A DNA stretch of 64,000 bases from Ipomoea triloba (taxonomy: Eukaryota > Streptophyta > Magnoliopsida > Solanales > Convolvulaceae): the NCBI RefSeq assembly GCF_003576645.1, contig NC_044919.1:15486681-15550680 (forward strand). The letters run 5' to 3'. Position 1 is the stretch's first letter. Every line of letters starts with the position of its first letter. The notes beneath the pieces are model-generated. The model made no database searches. It was not told where the DNA came from and saw only the letters and a list, made by a program, of their open reading frames with translations. Positions 9,471 through 20,794 of the stretch are shown piece by piece. Made by a program: the position numbers and the translations under genes.

Positions 9471-12400
9471 CCTTGCCCATATGATGTTTTTGCATCACAA
9501 AAGTAGAGTCAAAGGCTCCTTTCCAGAAAGAGTCTTGAGCTCCTTTGAAAAAAAAAAAAGTGAATTTGAACAGAGTTTTGGAACAAACCAACGTTCTCGG
9601 GAGGACTGGATTCTCTCCGGGGACAGGAATACGAAATATTACCATCTTGCAACCGCTATTCGCAAATCTCGGAATACCATATCTAGTCTTAGGCTCGAGA
9701 ATGGAGAGTGGAGTATGGATCCTGATAGTCTTAAATCACACATTGGCAATTTCTATCGAGCTCTTTTTTCCCAGCCCTTCGAAGCCCGGCGGACAACTGT
9801 TTTAGAGGGTGCTTTTCCGCTTATCTCACAGGATGAGTGGTCTTTATTTAACTCAGCCATTACAAGGGATGAGGTTCGACATGCTGTTTTTTCCATGGCA
9901 CCATTCAAAGCTCCGGGACCAGATGGACTACATGCTACTTTCTACCAGCGGATGTGGGATGTTATTGGGGATAGTATTTTCAGTTTAGTCACTGAATCTA
10001 TTCAGATGGGGAATCTGCCGGATGGTTTAAATGATACAGTTCTTACGCTTATACCTAAGGTTGATTGCCGGGAAAACATCAAACAGTTCCGGCCCATCAG
10101 TTTATGTAATGTGAGTTATAAAGTTATCACCAAAACCATTACAAACCGTTTAAAACGTCTCCTCCCTATTTTGGTGGGTCCTTTCCAAAGCTCGTTTGTA
10201 CCGGGCAGACAGATTTCTGATAACATTGTTATGTACCAGGAGGTGATGCATACATTGCGTACCAAGAAAGGCTCGACCGGCACCATGGCGATCAAACTCG
10301 ATTTCGAAAAGGCTTATGATCGCCTTTCTTGGGATTTTGTTGACACAGTTCTAAATGAGATTGGTTTCAGTCCAATGTGGGTTCGAATTGTTATGAATTG
10401 TATTAGAACCCCCCGCTATTCTGTTAATTGGAACGGTGAACGGTTCCCATACTTTTGCCCCGAGAGAGGCATTTGTCAAGGAGACCCTATGTCTCCAGCT
10501 ATCTTCGTGCTAGGTTTAGAGAAACTTAGTCAGATGATTAACCTACGGGTGATTTCGGGAGAATGGAAAGGTATCAAATTAGCGCCAAATTGTCCTCTGC
10601 TATCGCATCTCTATTTTGCGGATGATATGGTGTTGTTCGCTGAAACTTCTATGGAGCAGGTCGACGTTATTCAAAGTTGCCTTCTACAGTTTTGTGCGGC
10701 GTCTGGTCAGCAGATCAGTCACGCAAAGTCTCAGATTTTATTTTCAAAAAATACAGACCCTTGTCTTGCTAGGGATATCTCTAGCCGCCTCAATTTTGAA
10801 AGAACAACTGATCTGGGTAAGTATCTTGGGGTACCTTCGATCCATGGGCGAGTGACTTGTAAGACCTATGCTGCATTGTTGGACAGAGTAAATAACTGTT
10901 TAACTGGATGGCGAGCGAAAACTCTCTCCATGGCGGGACGGGTAACGCTTGCGAAGTCTGTACTAAACGCCATGCCTTCTTATATGATGCAGACAACAGT
11001 CTTGCCTAAGGGAATTTGCCAGTCTATTGAACAGTCCATGTGCCATTTTATTTGGGGCAACGATAATCGTGAGACCACAACTCGCAGGGTGCATTTAGTA
11101 AAGTGGGATACAGTCACCACTCCCATGGCGTTGAGAGGTCTAGGAATCCGCAAGCTTCAGGAGCTGAACATGGCTTATATGGTTAAGTTAGGGTGGCGCC
11201 TTTCCCAAGAGAAGGATGCTCTTTGGTCCAGGACTCTAGTCGGTAAATACAACACCGGTCGTCTTTCTATGGTTTCAACCGTGTGGAAAGGAATTAAAGC
11301 GGCAACTCCTTTTATTGACGCCGGAACTAGCAAAGTTGTTACTAACGGGAGGACCACTCGTTTTTGGATGGACAAATGGATTGTTCCTTACTAGCTTAGT
11401 CAGCTTCTAAACACACCTCTCAATCTACCTGTTCTGTATGCAACAGTTAGTGAGTATTGGGAGGATGGCAGAGGTTGGAAATGGGAAAATCTCCAAGATT
11501 TTCTTCCACCAGGAATTCTGGACATTTTGGCGTCGTATACACTGGTTTTGGACACGGATGAGGGGGACGGTATCGGGTGGATATTTGAATCCGATGGGAA
11601 ATTTTCGGTGAAGTCGGCATACGATCACATCGCTCATCCGAACCAGTTAGGGACAACGAAGGATTGGTTGCGCATTTGGGACATCAATGTGCCTCTTCGG
11701 ATCTGTTTCTTTTTGTGGCTGAACATCCATAATCGCATTATGACAAATTCTGAGCGCGCAAGACGACATCTCACGTCTAATGAGTTTTGTGTTTTTTGTG
11801 CAGGTGAGCATGAAGACACTAACCATCTTTTCCGCAATTGTCTGGACGCGAAGGGAATTTGGACTACTGCTCTGCATCCCAGTGTGACGACTACGCTTGC
11901 TGGCCTGGACTGGGAGTCGTGGTTGTTAGCGAATGTGATGGGTGATTCGTCTCTGGGCCTCAAACCTGATTGGCCGCCTCGTTTTGCTATCAGGTTGTGG
12001 TGGATCTGGAAGTGGCGCAATGACGCCGTTTTCAATGGTCGTAAGATCCCTCTGGCTCAAAAATTGCGTTGGCTTTCTCAACAAGAGGTGGAAATTGCTG
12101 CCGCGTTTTCAGCACGACGCAAGGTGACCTCCCAACGTACAATGGAGTCCGATGCGCGTGTCTCGTGGACAAAGCCTTAGCCGGGCTGGACGAAACTAAA
12201 TGTTGACGGCAGTGTTTCGCCCGCGACAGGTTTGGCTGGCTGTGGAGGTCTGTTGCGCGATCAGGCAGGGAACTTGATAACTGGGTTTCAATACCAAATT
12301 GGGTGTTGCTCTCCGGAAATAGCAGAAGCATGGGGAATTCTACAGGGGTTACGGCTGGCGTCAAGAATGGGAGTCCAAACCCTCATGGTGGAATGTGATT

Positions 12401-12753
12401 CAAAGCATATTATTGACCTACTGCGGCGTGGCACTCGGGGATCCGGAAATGTTAGCAACATTATGGAGCGATGTCGTACCAAGGCACAGAGTTTTCAGCA
12501 AATCATTTTCTTGCACGTCTTCAGGGAGCAGAACAAACTAGCCGATTTTCTTGCTAAGAAGGCACTACGACAACCTTCTGGTTTTCACCAGCTTATGGAA
12601 CCTCCTATGGCTATTAGAGATATGCTTTACGAGTATCAACTGGGAGTTAGTTTCTATAGGAGGATCCCTCGTAGTAGGAGCCTAATCACTGTGTAACCTT
12701 TTGTTCAAACCTGGGATTTCCTCCCTCTTCTTTCGACACAAAAAAAAAAAAAA
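9471..12753 (+). mobile_element. 5'-truncated L1-type LINE retrotransposon
   Basis: The remaining part runs from just before the reverse transcriptase domain through RNase H to a 3' A run at 12740-12753. The gag-like ORF1 and the endonuclease domain are missing, which is the usual 5' truncation of LINE insertions. No clear target-site duplication was found. The left boundary coincides with the end of a hairpin MITE. Confidence 0.9.
9484..12696 (+). pseudogene. LINE reverse transcriptase-RNase H polyprotein with two amber stops
   Basis: One reading frame runs through the whole region. It opens with GDRNTKYYHLATA and continues into the reverse transcriptase (KAPGPDGL, FRPISLCN, KLDFEKAYDRL, GDPMSPA, and the catalytic box YFADDMVLF). 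A zinc-knuckle-like region follows (FCVFCAGEHEDTNHLF), then an RVT_3-type RNase H starting at LNVDGS with later catalytic acidic residues (AEAW, VECDS, ADFLA). The frame is interrupted only by TAG at 11392-11394 and TAG at 12178-12180 and ends with TAA at 12694-12696. Both stops are one C-to-T change from CAG. No frameshifts were seen, so the copy is probably young. It is not active as it stands because it lacks the endonuclease. Confidence 0.92.
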
Positions 12754-13370
12754 CATTGCTCCAAAACCCTGACTAATTACTAGACAAGTTATTAGACATA
12801 AAAAAAAAATAACTGAGAAATCAAAATTTTTGCATATGCCATTTATTAAATCGGGCCAAAGTACTCTTTAATTAAGAATTGATTGTGTTGTATTATTAAA
12901 TTGAAAAAATAATGCATTTGTTATGAACAAAACCAAAAATGTATCAATTTATTAAAGCATTAAATGTACTATTTATTATGAATGAGACAACACTTTTAGA
13001 GTAGGAGAGTATAATTTCATTACATGAATCTCGTATTAAATGCTACCAGAAAAGCACTACATTTATGGCATTATAAACTAATGAAATGATTATGTTTAAT
13101 TTTTTGTTGACCTTATAGTCTTATACCATCATTTCAAATTTCATACATGAAATATCATCTTTTAAATTAGGTTTATTGTAAAAAAAAAAAAAAAATTAAA
13201 TCAAACTTTATACTTTGTGTCAATTTATCTAAACATTTAAAACTTGATAAAATATTCAAACATTTATATTTTGTGACAAATATATTTAATTATATATAGT
13301 AATGTATTGTTTTTGAAAGACAACCAATAAGGTATATTAAATCAAATCAGAAATAGAGTCAAGCGGGATA
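12754..13370. other. AT-rich intergenic DNA
   Basis: Nothing gene-like is visible. There are short poly-A runs and simple AT sequence between the LINE tail and the RNase H remnant. Confidence 0.6.
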
Positions 13371-13375
13371 GAATC

Positions 13376-13945
13376 TCAATACAAAAAACTAGCCTGAGAA
13401 TAGGTCACTGAAGCAAGAGTGTGTGCACCCAGGTTAGCAGACCTAGGGACTAAACGTACTGAACAATGAATAAAAGACGACATAATAGCCCTTGAGGCTT
13501 CAATGGAAAACGCAATATAAGAAAAAAGGTCGTGGTGAGTAGATGCAAGCAGCCTCGGTAGGTTGGTGCAGTCAGTGTAGAGCTCCACATGATCAATTCC
13601 ACGCTCCTTAAGCCAAGAAAGAACCTCCTTACAAGCCATAGACTCCGCCATGAGCGGGGAGAAACAGCTTTGAATTGGCCTGTTAAATGCATCAACAAAA
13701 TCACTCTCTACCGTGAAAAAAACAACTCCAATAGTGGTCCTCCTTATAGATGGCAGAAAATCTGCGTCGAAGAAACAACGCCAAGACCGTCCGTGGGTCT
13801 GGAATGCAGTAGAAGTCTGGCCCGTCATTACTTGTACGCCAGGCTGCGGAGACGTTTGGTGAGGTGGCTAGACATGGTGAACTTGTCTCCATGCTTGGAC
13901 CGCCGCATACGCCATCTGCCACACTTTGTTCGGCCGCGGCAAACA
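13376..13945 (-). pseudogene. LINE RNase H (RVT_3-like) remnant
   Basis: The minus-strand frame has the plant LINE RNase H pattern: FDADF (first Asp), AESMACKE (Glu), YTDCTN (Asp), and near the end SANLGAHTLA, where the usual catalytic Asp of NxxADxLA is replaced by His. Upstream in the same frame is the typical linker VWQMAYAAVQAW, separated by a TAG near 13875. No reverse transcriptase is attached. Its 5' side stops close to the left end of the long-TIR element at about 13985, which may have inserted into it. It is a dead fragment, not a host gene. Confidence 0.75.
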
Positions 13946-14424
13946 ACCCCTCCAAACAGCTGAGTTGTGTGTCATCTAGATGTGGTAAATGTAACTGTAG
14001 TTATATCTAAATGTAACTGTAGTTGTGTTGAAATGTAACTGCAATGTATATGAACTGATACTGAATAACAGCTTCACATTTGTGTTTTATATTATCGAAT
14101 GAAACTGTAGTTATATCGAAATGTAACTGTAGTTGTGTTGAAATGTAACTGCAGTGTATATGAACTAATACTGAATAATAGTTTCACATTTGTGTTTTTT
14201 GTATTATCGAATGAAACTGTAGTTATATCGAAATGTAACTGCAGTTGTGTTGAAATGTAACTGCAGTTGCGTTGAAATGTAATTGCAGTGTATATGAACT
14301 GAAAGTGAATGGCGCGGAATGGAGGTGGTTTCATCTGTCTGTTTTCATTAATCAAAATGACGTCGTTTTGATGCGCGGTCCACAATCCATTGTGGACTGC
14401 GATCCACGATATAATTTGCGGAAC

Positions 14425-14640
14425 AACACCTCCCAGTCACCATTTTGAAGGTGGCGGTCAATCTTCACTCTGCGCTCTTGATCGGCTCATCCCCTTCGCG
14501 GAGGTCCAGACCAGCGCCGCCGTCGGTCGCGCCCGAGGTGGTGTCGTGGCCCATCGATCTCCGTTGAACGCGAGGGGATTTCGAAGGCAGTTGTCGGCAG
14601 CGACAAAGATTCAAAGGCGGGTGTCAACGTCGAATTAATC
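14425..14640 (+). other. GC-rich island inside the long-TIR element (possible captured gene fragment)
   Basis: About 215 bp are much richer in GC than the surroundings, with runs such as gcgccgccgtcggtcgcgcc. An open frame from 14390 to 14638 crosses it, reading SLCALDRLIPFAEVQ. No known protein is recognised. Pack-MULE elements commonly carry such pieces of host genes; capture here is inference from composition and position only. Confidence 0.35.
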
Positions 14641-14744
14641 GCAGTAGTGAAATTTCATTTCTTCATATGTTTGTTGAGTTTTCCCTCATTGTTTTCCTTT
14701 CCCCTAATCTTCAAAATTGATGATCTTTTGGATTGCAGTACTGC

Positions 14745-14895
14745 ATAATACTAGTGGTCTAGTGGCACCCGGTGTCCTGGTTTACACTCTCACATGGATG
14801 ATGGGAGTGGGTTTGAACCTCAGTGGAGGCAACTGTTACATTGTCAACTGTGAACAGATACTACATTGTAACAGAGTTAGTAGTACTAAAAAAAA
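14745..14895 (+). mobile_element. tRNA-derived SINE, family 1 (most complete copy)
   Basis: It starts with agtggtctagtggcaccc, has a B-box-like gtgggtttgaacctc, a body with ctgttacattgtcaac, and ends with an A-rich tail. It matches the minus-strand copy at 1147-1272 and the 3' half at 52336-52480. Confidence 0.7.
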
Positions 14896-14992
14896 GTATA
14901 TAAGTGTTGTGTTATATATAATTACTTATATAATTATAATTTTAACATGTAATTTTGCATGTATGTGGTATAATGATGTGTGTGTGAATGTA

Positions 14993-14995
<3 letters not shown>

Positions 14996-15070
<75 letters not shown>
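14996..15070. repeat. (TG)n(TA)n microsatellite
   Basis: About 16 bp of TG are followed by about 60 bp of TA inside the long-TIR element. Confidence 0.95.
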
Positions 15071-15074
<4 letters not shown>

Positions 15075-16649
15075 TTGTGAAGTAGTACATATATGTTGGA
15101 ATTCGTATACATGTGATATATACCGTGTATGTCTATATCGTGTTTGACATCATGTATATAATTAGATTTTGATATCATGTTTCATGTTCGGTTTACTTGT
15201 CAATACAAAAATTGAATATAGAGCACCAGTATGTTAATGGCAATCATGACAATTTGTTTGAACTTTGATTTGAGAAGATTATGTGTGGTGCTATTTCCTA
15301 TATGTTAACCTGTGATCTACACACCTGTCAATTAAATTCTGATCTAATAAATGACAACTCTGTCGTATTCTGTCCCGAAGTGAATATTTATTGGTCTGCT
15401 CTTAATGTTAACAATTATTTGCTATAGGCTATACATATTGAGATTTAAAATTTATAGTTCACAACTTTTGGATAGGGATTTGCTTAGAAAGTAAATTAAG
15501 AGCTCAAATTTATGTCACCCTTTAGACTAAACCTTGATAATGAATATATAGTTGGTCGAAGATGATCCCTAAATCCCATCTCAATCTTCGAAGGATTGTT
15601 AGGCTTTAGGATGTTGAATTTATTTATGGATTTGATAAGTGTAATATCGCCCTAAGTTATTTTTCATAATTGAAACTTTGTAAGCAGCACAATACAAAGA
15701 GAATTAATAAATATTCTCAGTTAGCCTCCTTCTAGACTAGTTATCTTGTTTTTTAGTCTAGTCAATTACAAAGAGAATTAATAAATATCCTCAGTTAGCC
15801 TTCTTCTAGACTAGTTATCTTGTTTTTTAGCCTAGTCAATCGGTACTCCAGTAGCGCAAATTATATCGTGGACCGCGCATCAAAACGACGTCATTTTGAT
15901 TAATGAAACAGATAGATGAAACCACCTCCGTTCCGCGTCATTCACTTTCAGTTCATATACACTGTAATTACATTTCAACACAACTGCAGTTACATTTCGA
16001 TATAACTACAGTTTCATTCGATACTATAAAAACACAAATGTGAAACTGTTATTCAGTATCAGTTCATATACACTGCAGTTACATTTCGACACAACTACAG
16101 TTACATTTCGATATAACTACAATTTCATTCGATAATATAAACACAAATGTGAAACTGTTATTCAGTATCAGTTCATATACACTGCAGTTACATTTCAACA
16201 CAACTACAGTTACATTTCGATATAACTACAGTTTCATTCGATAATATAAAAACAAAGGTAAGGCACTATCTTTTGAGATGACCTGTAGTATCAGTGACCA
16301 CGGTATAACGACTGCTCCAGTAGTGGTACACAACGAGGCTATAAAATCAAATCCTTCTAAATTATTACATGAGAGGTTGAGTCATTTTGGGCAAAAATAT
16401 AATGAGTCAGATCTCATTTCACATAATTTTTCCCCTAAAGAATATGTGGAAGGAAATTCCTAAATTATCTATTTTTACCGAAATCTGAATCACTGCATAT
16501 CACACTTATACTCCCTTACACCTAGTACACGGTTTCAAAACAAACATTTTCCTATTTGCGTTATTATTTTTTTAGTGCACATTCTACTTTCATATATTAC
16601 CACCACAATGTACCTTTAAAAGGGCTATCATATTAAAGAAACCTCCGTC

Positions 16650-17830
16650 TATTGATAACCAAGAGCCCATGATAGGGGATCAATATATAATTAGGTACGT
16701 TGACTGCATACTTAATGAGGATCGTTTCTCGGCGTTATGTGGTGATAAGAACCCAAATTCAATGGAATGTCGACAAATTTCACAGAGTGGAAATATCTTC
16801 ATTATTTAAAATCCACGTACTAGCCAGTTAGACTAAACTGGAAGTTCAGGTGATAATCAATCTGCCAAATATATCTATTGATCATACTGATCATAAAAGA
16901 GTGACTAGGTCCTATAAACTTTCCCCAAATTGGACCAAATACATCTACCGAAACTCCTTGATGCCAGAAATGTAGGAGATTTATCAGTGTAAGTGATAAG
17001 AATCATAGTACTAGATCTAGTAAAGAAACTTTGTCACTCTTGAAATATCTTGAAGAACTATGTCTTGAAGACGTTCGTCTAGAAAGCGAAAAACCCAGTA
17101 AACTTATAGGTATACCGAATAATCATAATACTGGGACGCGGAACGACTAGATCCGAATATCTCTAGGAAATGGCTAGAATCTGGTTGACTTAAATATTGC
17201 CATGAACTATTATAAATATGGGAGAAATTTATTAAAGTGTTATAGTTGTCAACACAATTGCCTTTACAAATTGCTCAATGATATGATAATCTGGATCCAG
17301 AGTTAGGCACCAGAAGTGTCATGACTATTTAACATATAAATGAACAATTAAGGCATAGCTCAACTTGCTAAAATAAATTCTCTTTATAACATGTACACCA
17401 TTGAATGTTAACACTTCTGGTTACAAATGGGTGTTTGTACGTAAGAGGAATAAGGATAATGAGGTGGTGTGATGAAGCGAGTTTTTTAGTTAAGGGTTGA
17501 CGCAAAAACCCTTGATTGATTTTAATCAAATACACTCTCCCATGATAAATGGCATTAAGTTTCGCTACTTAATATCATTGACAGTAAATAGCAAATTTAG
17601 ATATGCAGCTAATATATATTTATTTCGACACCTGAATAATTTAAAGTTCTCAAAAATGAGAAAATGAAAATTACAACATGTATAATGACAAAGGTCTTTA
17701 AATGACCTGAAGAGTAAATAATTGACTAAGTGATTTTCCTCTTGAAGAATGAATATGTAGATAATATGTGCCATTATGCGGTTTAACGATATTAGCTCAT
17801 ACCTAAATATTATCTCGACCGGCAGATAAG
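16650..17830 (+). pseudogene. Heavily decayed Ty1/copia pol
   Basis: Short plus-strand stretches in shifting frames match copia polyproteins in the right order. RYVDCILNEDRFSALCGDKN (near 16690) is from the region after integrase, and SLLKYLEELCLEDV-like sequence follows. YKWVFVRKRNKDNEVV (near 17425) opens the reverse transcriptase, and INGIKFRYLISLTVN (near 17550) follows it. Stops and frameshifts are frequent and no LTR was found. It is an old, inactive insertion. Confidence 0.65.
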
Positions 17831-18950
17831 GAAATGTTACAAACCAGGTAGCCTAGAAGTCTATTTTCCCCTTTGCATATATCACCGAAGATCAATCTAA
17901 TAGATTTATTTACAAAATTAATCCCCATATTTTATCCTTTGCATATATCACCGAAGATCAACCATTATTGAAAATTAACAGACATCCTACAACATAATGA
18001 GACTCGAACCCATCACCTCACATGTGGAGATGCAATTAGGTGCAACAAGACCACAAGGTCTTTAACACAACACATTTTAATTAATTAAAATTTAAAGTGA
18101 TAAGTTTTGTGAGTAGTAAATATAAGTGCACTAAGCAATTTCTAAAAAGAAATGAGAGGAATTTGGATTAAAATAGCGCAGCTTTGACTCCAATTTGTCC
18201 ACGATATACATTCAACATTTGGACACCTGTTTTTGTTGTTTAAGCACACCTCACGCTTGCAATATTACACTTGTCAACTTGCATGCATGCATAGTTGCAT
18301 ACCTATCCGTGAAAGTTATCTACTCCCGATAAAATCCTCCATTACCATTAACGGCATTAACCCTTCTCTAAAGCTCCAAATTAAAATTTTCTACCATATA
18401 CAAGTTGGATACGTTACTGCATAATTTTAGTGTCGGTTTGAAAAAACTGAAAAATATTTTTTTTTAAATAACTTTTTTTAAAAAAAATATTTTAATAAAA
18501 TATATTTTTTTGTTTGATAAAAAATTAAGAAATTGTATTTTTTTATTTAATAATAATAAATTGAATAGACAAAAATATCCTTATGTAAAATAGAGTTTCC
18601 CAGAAAAGTTATCAAATAGACACAAATATTCAAAATATGATAATATAGTTATATAGAATATTAAATGATAAAAAACAATAGTGTAAAATTAAATTTTAAA
18701 ATTGTCATAAAAGACCTCCACTTTAGAATTAACTCGTGAGTAAATAAGGAAAATATTACTTGTATTTTCAAATTATAAGCTAAGTTTTACTTTCTCTAAT
18801 AAAAATGTTACTTTTAACATTTTTCTTGAGAATCACAAGATGAAAATAACTAGTCATTGTTACTTGAAGGAGTAAAAATAAAAGAGTAGAAAAATGAAAT
18901 AATACATGTAATAGAACTAGATAAATAATATTAACAATATTAAAACTAAG
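17831..18950. other. AT-rich intergenic DNA with a SINE remnant
   Basis: A minus-strand SINE-like piece at about 17985-18075 has gagactcgaacccatcacc and accacaaggtcttt. A CATGCATG (RY) motif lies at about 18281-18290. The rest is AT-rich without any gene. Confidence 0.5.
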
Positions 18951-18954
18951 GAAA

Positions 18955-18960
18955 CACGTG
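18955..18960. promoter_or_regulatory. G-box (CACGTG) upstream of the hairpinin gene
   Basis: The palindromic CACGTG core lies 155 bases before the ATG. Together with the distant RY motif (CATGCATG near 18283) it would fit ABA/seed-type control, but this is inference from motifs. Confidence 0.4.
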
Positions 18961-19039
18961 GTATATGTGAAAGTATGTTAATGGCACAACACGTATAAAT
19001 TAAATAACCTCATCTATCCTGCAATATGCAGTTACTGGC

Positions 19040-19046
19040 TATATAT
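19040..19046 (+). promoter_or_regulatory. Probable TATA box of the hairpinin gene
   Basis: TATATAT lies about 70 bases before the ATG, which leaves a leader of roughly 40 bases. Confidence 0.55.
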
Positions 19047-19114
19047 GCTTTTGGAAGGGCAGAAAGATAACAACTAAAACACTACTTCAATTCGCAAGTC
19101 TTGAGGCTTTCAAA

Positions 19115-19513
19115 ATGCTTATCAAAACCACCAAACTTCAGTCACTTATCTTCTTGGTCCTGTTCTTTTCCTATCTCGCCGCTCACTGCAACGGATTGAG
19201 ACGAGAATTCGCAGATTCCGACGCCGATGCCGCCCTCGCCAAGTACGAGAAGTGCCTGGACCTCTGCGACCCACTGGAGGGGCAGAGGATAGAGTACATG
19301 TGCCGACAAAAGTGCAAGGAGACGTACGAGGAAGAGACAGCAGAAAAAGGACGACGCAGCCCACCCAGCGGCGGCGAAGAAGAAAGCCACCATGGGTGGC
19401 TGGAGGAGTGCTGGAAGGAGTGCGAGGATCGCGACGAGGGGATTCAGACCAAGTTTTGCAAGAAGAGTTGCGAGACGGCGTACGGCAGTGGGCGCGGCCG
19501 GAAACCTGTTTAG
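19115..19513 (+). CDS. Secreted tandem alpha-hairpinin precursor, 132 aa
   Basis: A single exon starts at the first ATG after a TATA box. Residues 1-27 form a signal peptide: Lys-containing n-region, then LIFLVLFFSYLAA. The mature part has two units with the same spacing: Cys47-x3-Cys51-x11-Cys63-x3-Cys67 and Cys99-x3-Cys103-x11-Cys115-x3-Cys119. A Glu/Arg-rich linker (about 72-95) separates them, and a basic tail ends GRGRKPV. The Cx3C-xn-Cx3C pattern defines alpha-hairpinins: two helices held by two disulfides, including trypsin inhibitors, antimicrobial peptides and the N-terminal peptides of vicilin precursors. No cupin domain follows, so this is not a vicilin. The linker would need cutting by proteases to release two peptides. 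The CDS is GC-rich against AT-rich flanks. The actual activity (inhibitor, antimicrobial or other) cannot be told from sequence. Confidence 0.85.
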   Translation: MLIKTTKLQSLIFLVLFFSYLAAHCNGLRREFADSDADAALAKYEKCLDLCDPLEGQRIEYMCRQKCKETYEEETAEKGRRSPPSGGEEESHHGWLEECWKECEDRDEGIQTKFCKKSCETAYGSGRGRKPV

Positions 19514-19677
19514 GACAGATCGAGGTCTAAGGTAGAGATGATGGATAGGAGTAAGCTTGTAGCTAGAGCCGAGGTGCTGATGAGCTCAATCTACCTAGCT
19601 AGTTTGTTGAGCTTTAATTTACCTTGTGCGTAGTGAATAAGAAAAAGGCTCAAACACTCAAACCCCTCCTACCTGCC

Positions 19678-19689
19678 ACAATAAACAAC
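19678..19689 (+). terminator. Possible polyadenylation signal of the hairpinin gene
   Basis: An AATAAA-type signal (cacaataaacaa) lies about 165 bases after the stop codon. Confidence 0.35.
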
Positions 19690-19854
19690 AATGTATTCTG
19701 TAAACCCTTCCTTCTTTAATTTGAATTGCCTACCTTTCAATGAATTTAATTTTCAGCTTAGTTGGTGTAGAAATGGTGGCTTAACTCGGCGACTCTACAC
19801 TTCTGTGACTTCAAAATATTTATTGTTAACTTCTCGGATGTAAAGGAAAAAATA

Positions 19855-19905
19855 TAAATAAATAAATAAATAAATAAATAAATATATATATATATATATA
19901 TATAT
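19855..19905. repeat. (TAAA)n(TA)n microsatellite
   Basis: Tetranucleotide AAAT repeats run into a TA repeat. Confidence 0.9.
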
Positions 19906-20166
19906 GTGCTTGCCGTTGAAACCCGATCATTCGAAACTAGCGCCCAGAGGAGCAAAGCTCATTTTCCTTTCAGGGTCAAACGGCGCGGCTGGTCCGTCAA
20001 AAGTCCGAGGGGAAGATCTGTTTATGATATAGTTCAAGAAAGAGTCGTCTCATTTCCTTACTTCTTCTTTTCTAATTCATTAGTCTTTTCAAGGGTACTT
20101 TAATCTTAAGTCGCGGTCATGTCTTGCCCCCCCAGTATAGTGACCGCTTATATATATATATATATA

Positions 20167-20418
20167 CTCTCTCTGTCCCATTTTACCTGTCTTACTTTCC
20201 TTTTTAGTTTGTCCCAAAATGTTGTCCTCTCCCCAAAATTGAACATCACCATCATTCTATTTTACTCAATTTACCCTTATTACTTTTGCATTCTTTATTG
20301 CTTTTATTTCTAAAAGTGAAAAAGTGAAGGGTATAATTGAAAAGCACATTACCTTTACTTTAATTTCTTAAAAAGCATGTAAAAAGCAAATGAGACATTC
20401 ATTTCGAGACGGAGGGAG
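20167..20418. mobile_element. Stowaway-like MITE
   Basis: The termini ctctctctgtcccattttac and gagacggagggag are inverted and flanked by TA on both sides. This fits the Tc1/mariner Stowaway pattern (ctccctccgtccc). Other members: 39259-39529 (and its assembly duplicate), 46453-46613, 53953-54229 and 55747-56277. Confidence 0.8.
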
Positions 20419-20790
20419 TATATATGTAGATCATGTGAAATAGTAGCAATATTCGTAACATATAAATATGAATAATGATCATTGCTAACAAGGAATCTGA
20501 TCTTTTGATCCATCCCAATCTTCGATCAGGATCAGAATTAAGATTGAGAAAAAAGTCACTTTATTAGAATGATCGGTGAGCTTTAAGGAAATAAGGCCCA
20601 TTTTGTAAGTCAAAACTATCAATTTCTTATAATGCACGATTAAACTTCTGAAATATATCAATATCACGATCATATTAAGCGCACCGGACAAGTTCTTATC
20701 AACTTAGCTTCACAGCATTAAGCATACTATCAGCACATATCTGATAGTTTCATCATGATTCCTCTTTCTCTTACTTGAATTTTTTTTTCT
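20419..20790. other. Intergenic, nothing recognised
   Basis: AT-rich, no supported gene. The short open frames lack any family signature. Confidence 0.5.
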
Positions 20791-20794
20791 TCCA

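Larger units (their letters stand above)
13985..16255. mobile_element. MULE-like non-autonomous element with ~400-bp inverted ends
   Basis: The left block (13985-14420) and right block (about 15848-16255) are inverted copies. Each contains about three tandem ~118-bp units (gaaactgtagttatatcgaa, gaaatgtaactgcagt, cactttgttt-type spacers), then a shared inner part with aatgacgtcgttttgatgcg and ccacgatataatttgcg. The 1.4-kb centre has no transposase. It holds a GC-rich 200-bp island, a SINE, a TG/TA microsatellite and a 74-bp direct duplication at about 15692-15841. Long inverted ends with subterminal repeats suggest Mutator-like, but a target-site duplication was not resolved. Confidence 0.7.

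Noticed and set aside
12032..12364. Minus-strand frames across the LINE
   Set aside because: They are shadows of the reverse transcriptase-RNase H frame.
14745..14895. tRNA gene suggested by a B-box
   Set aside because: No cloverleaf could be formed by eye; several diverged copies with A-rich tails show it to be a SINE.
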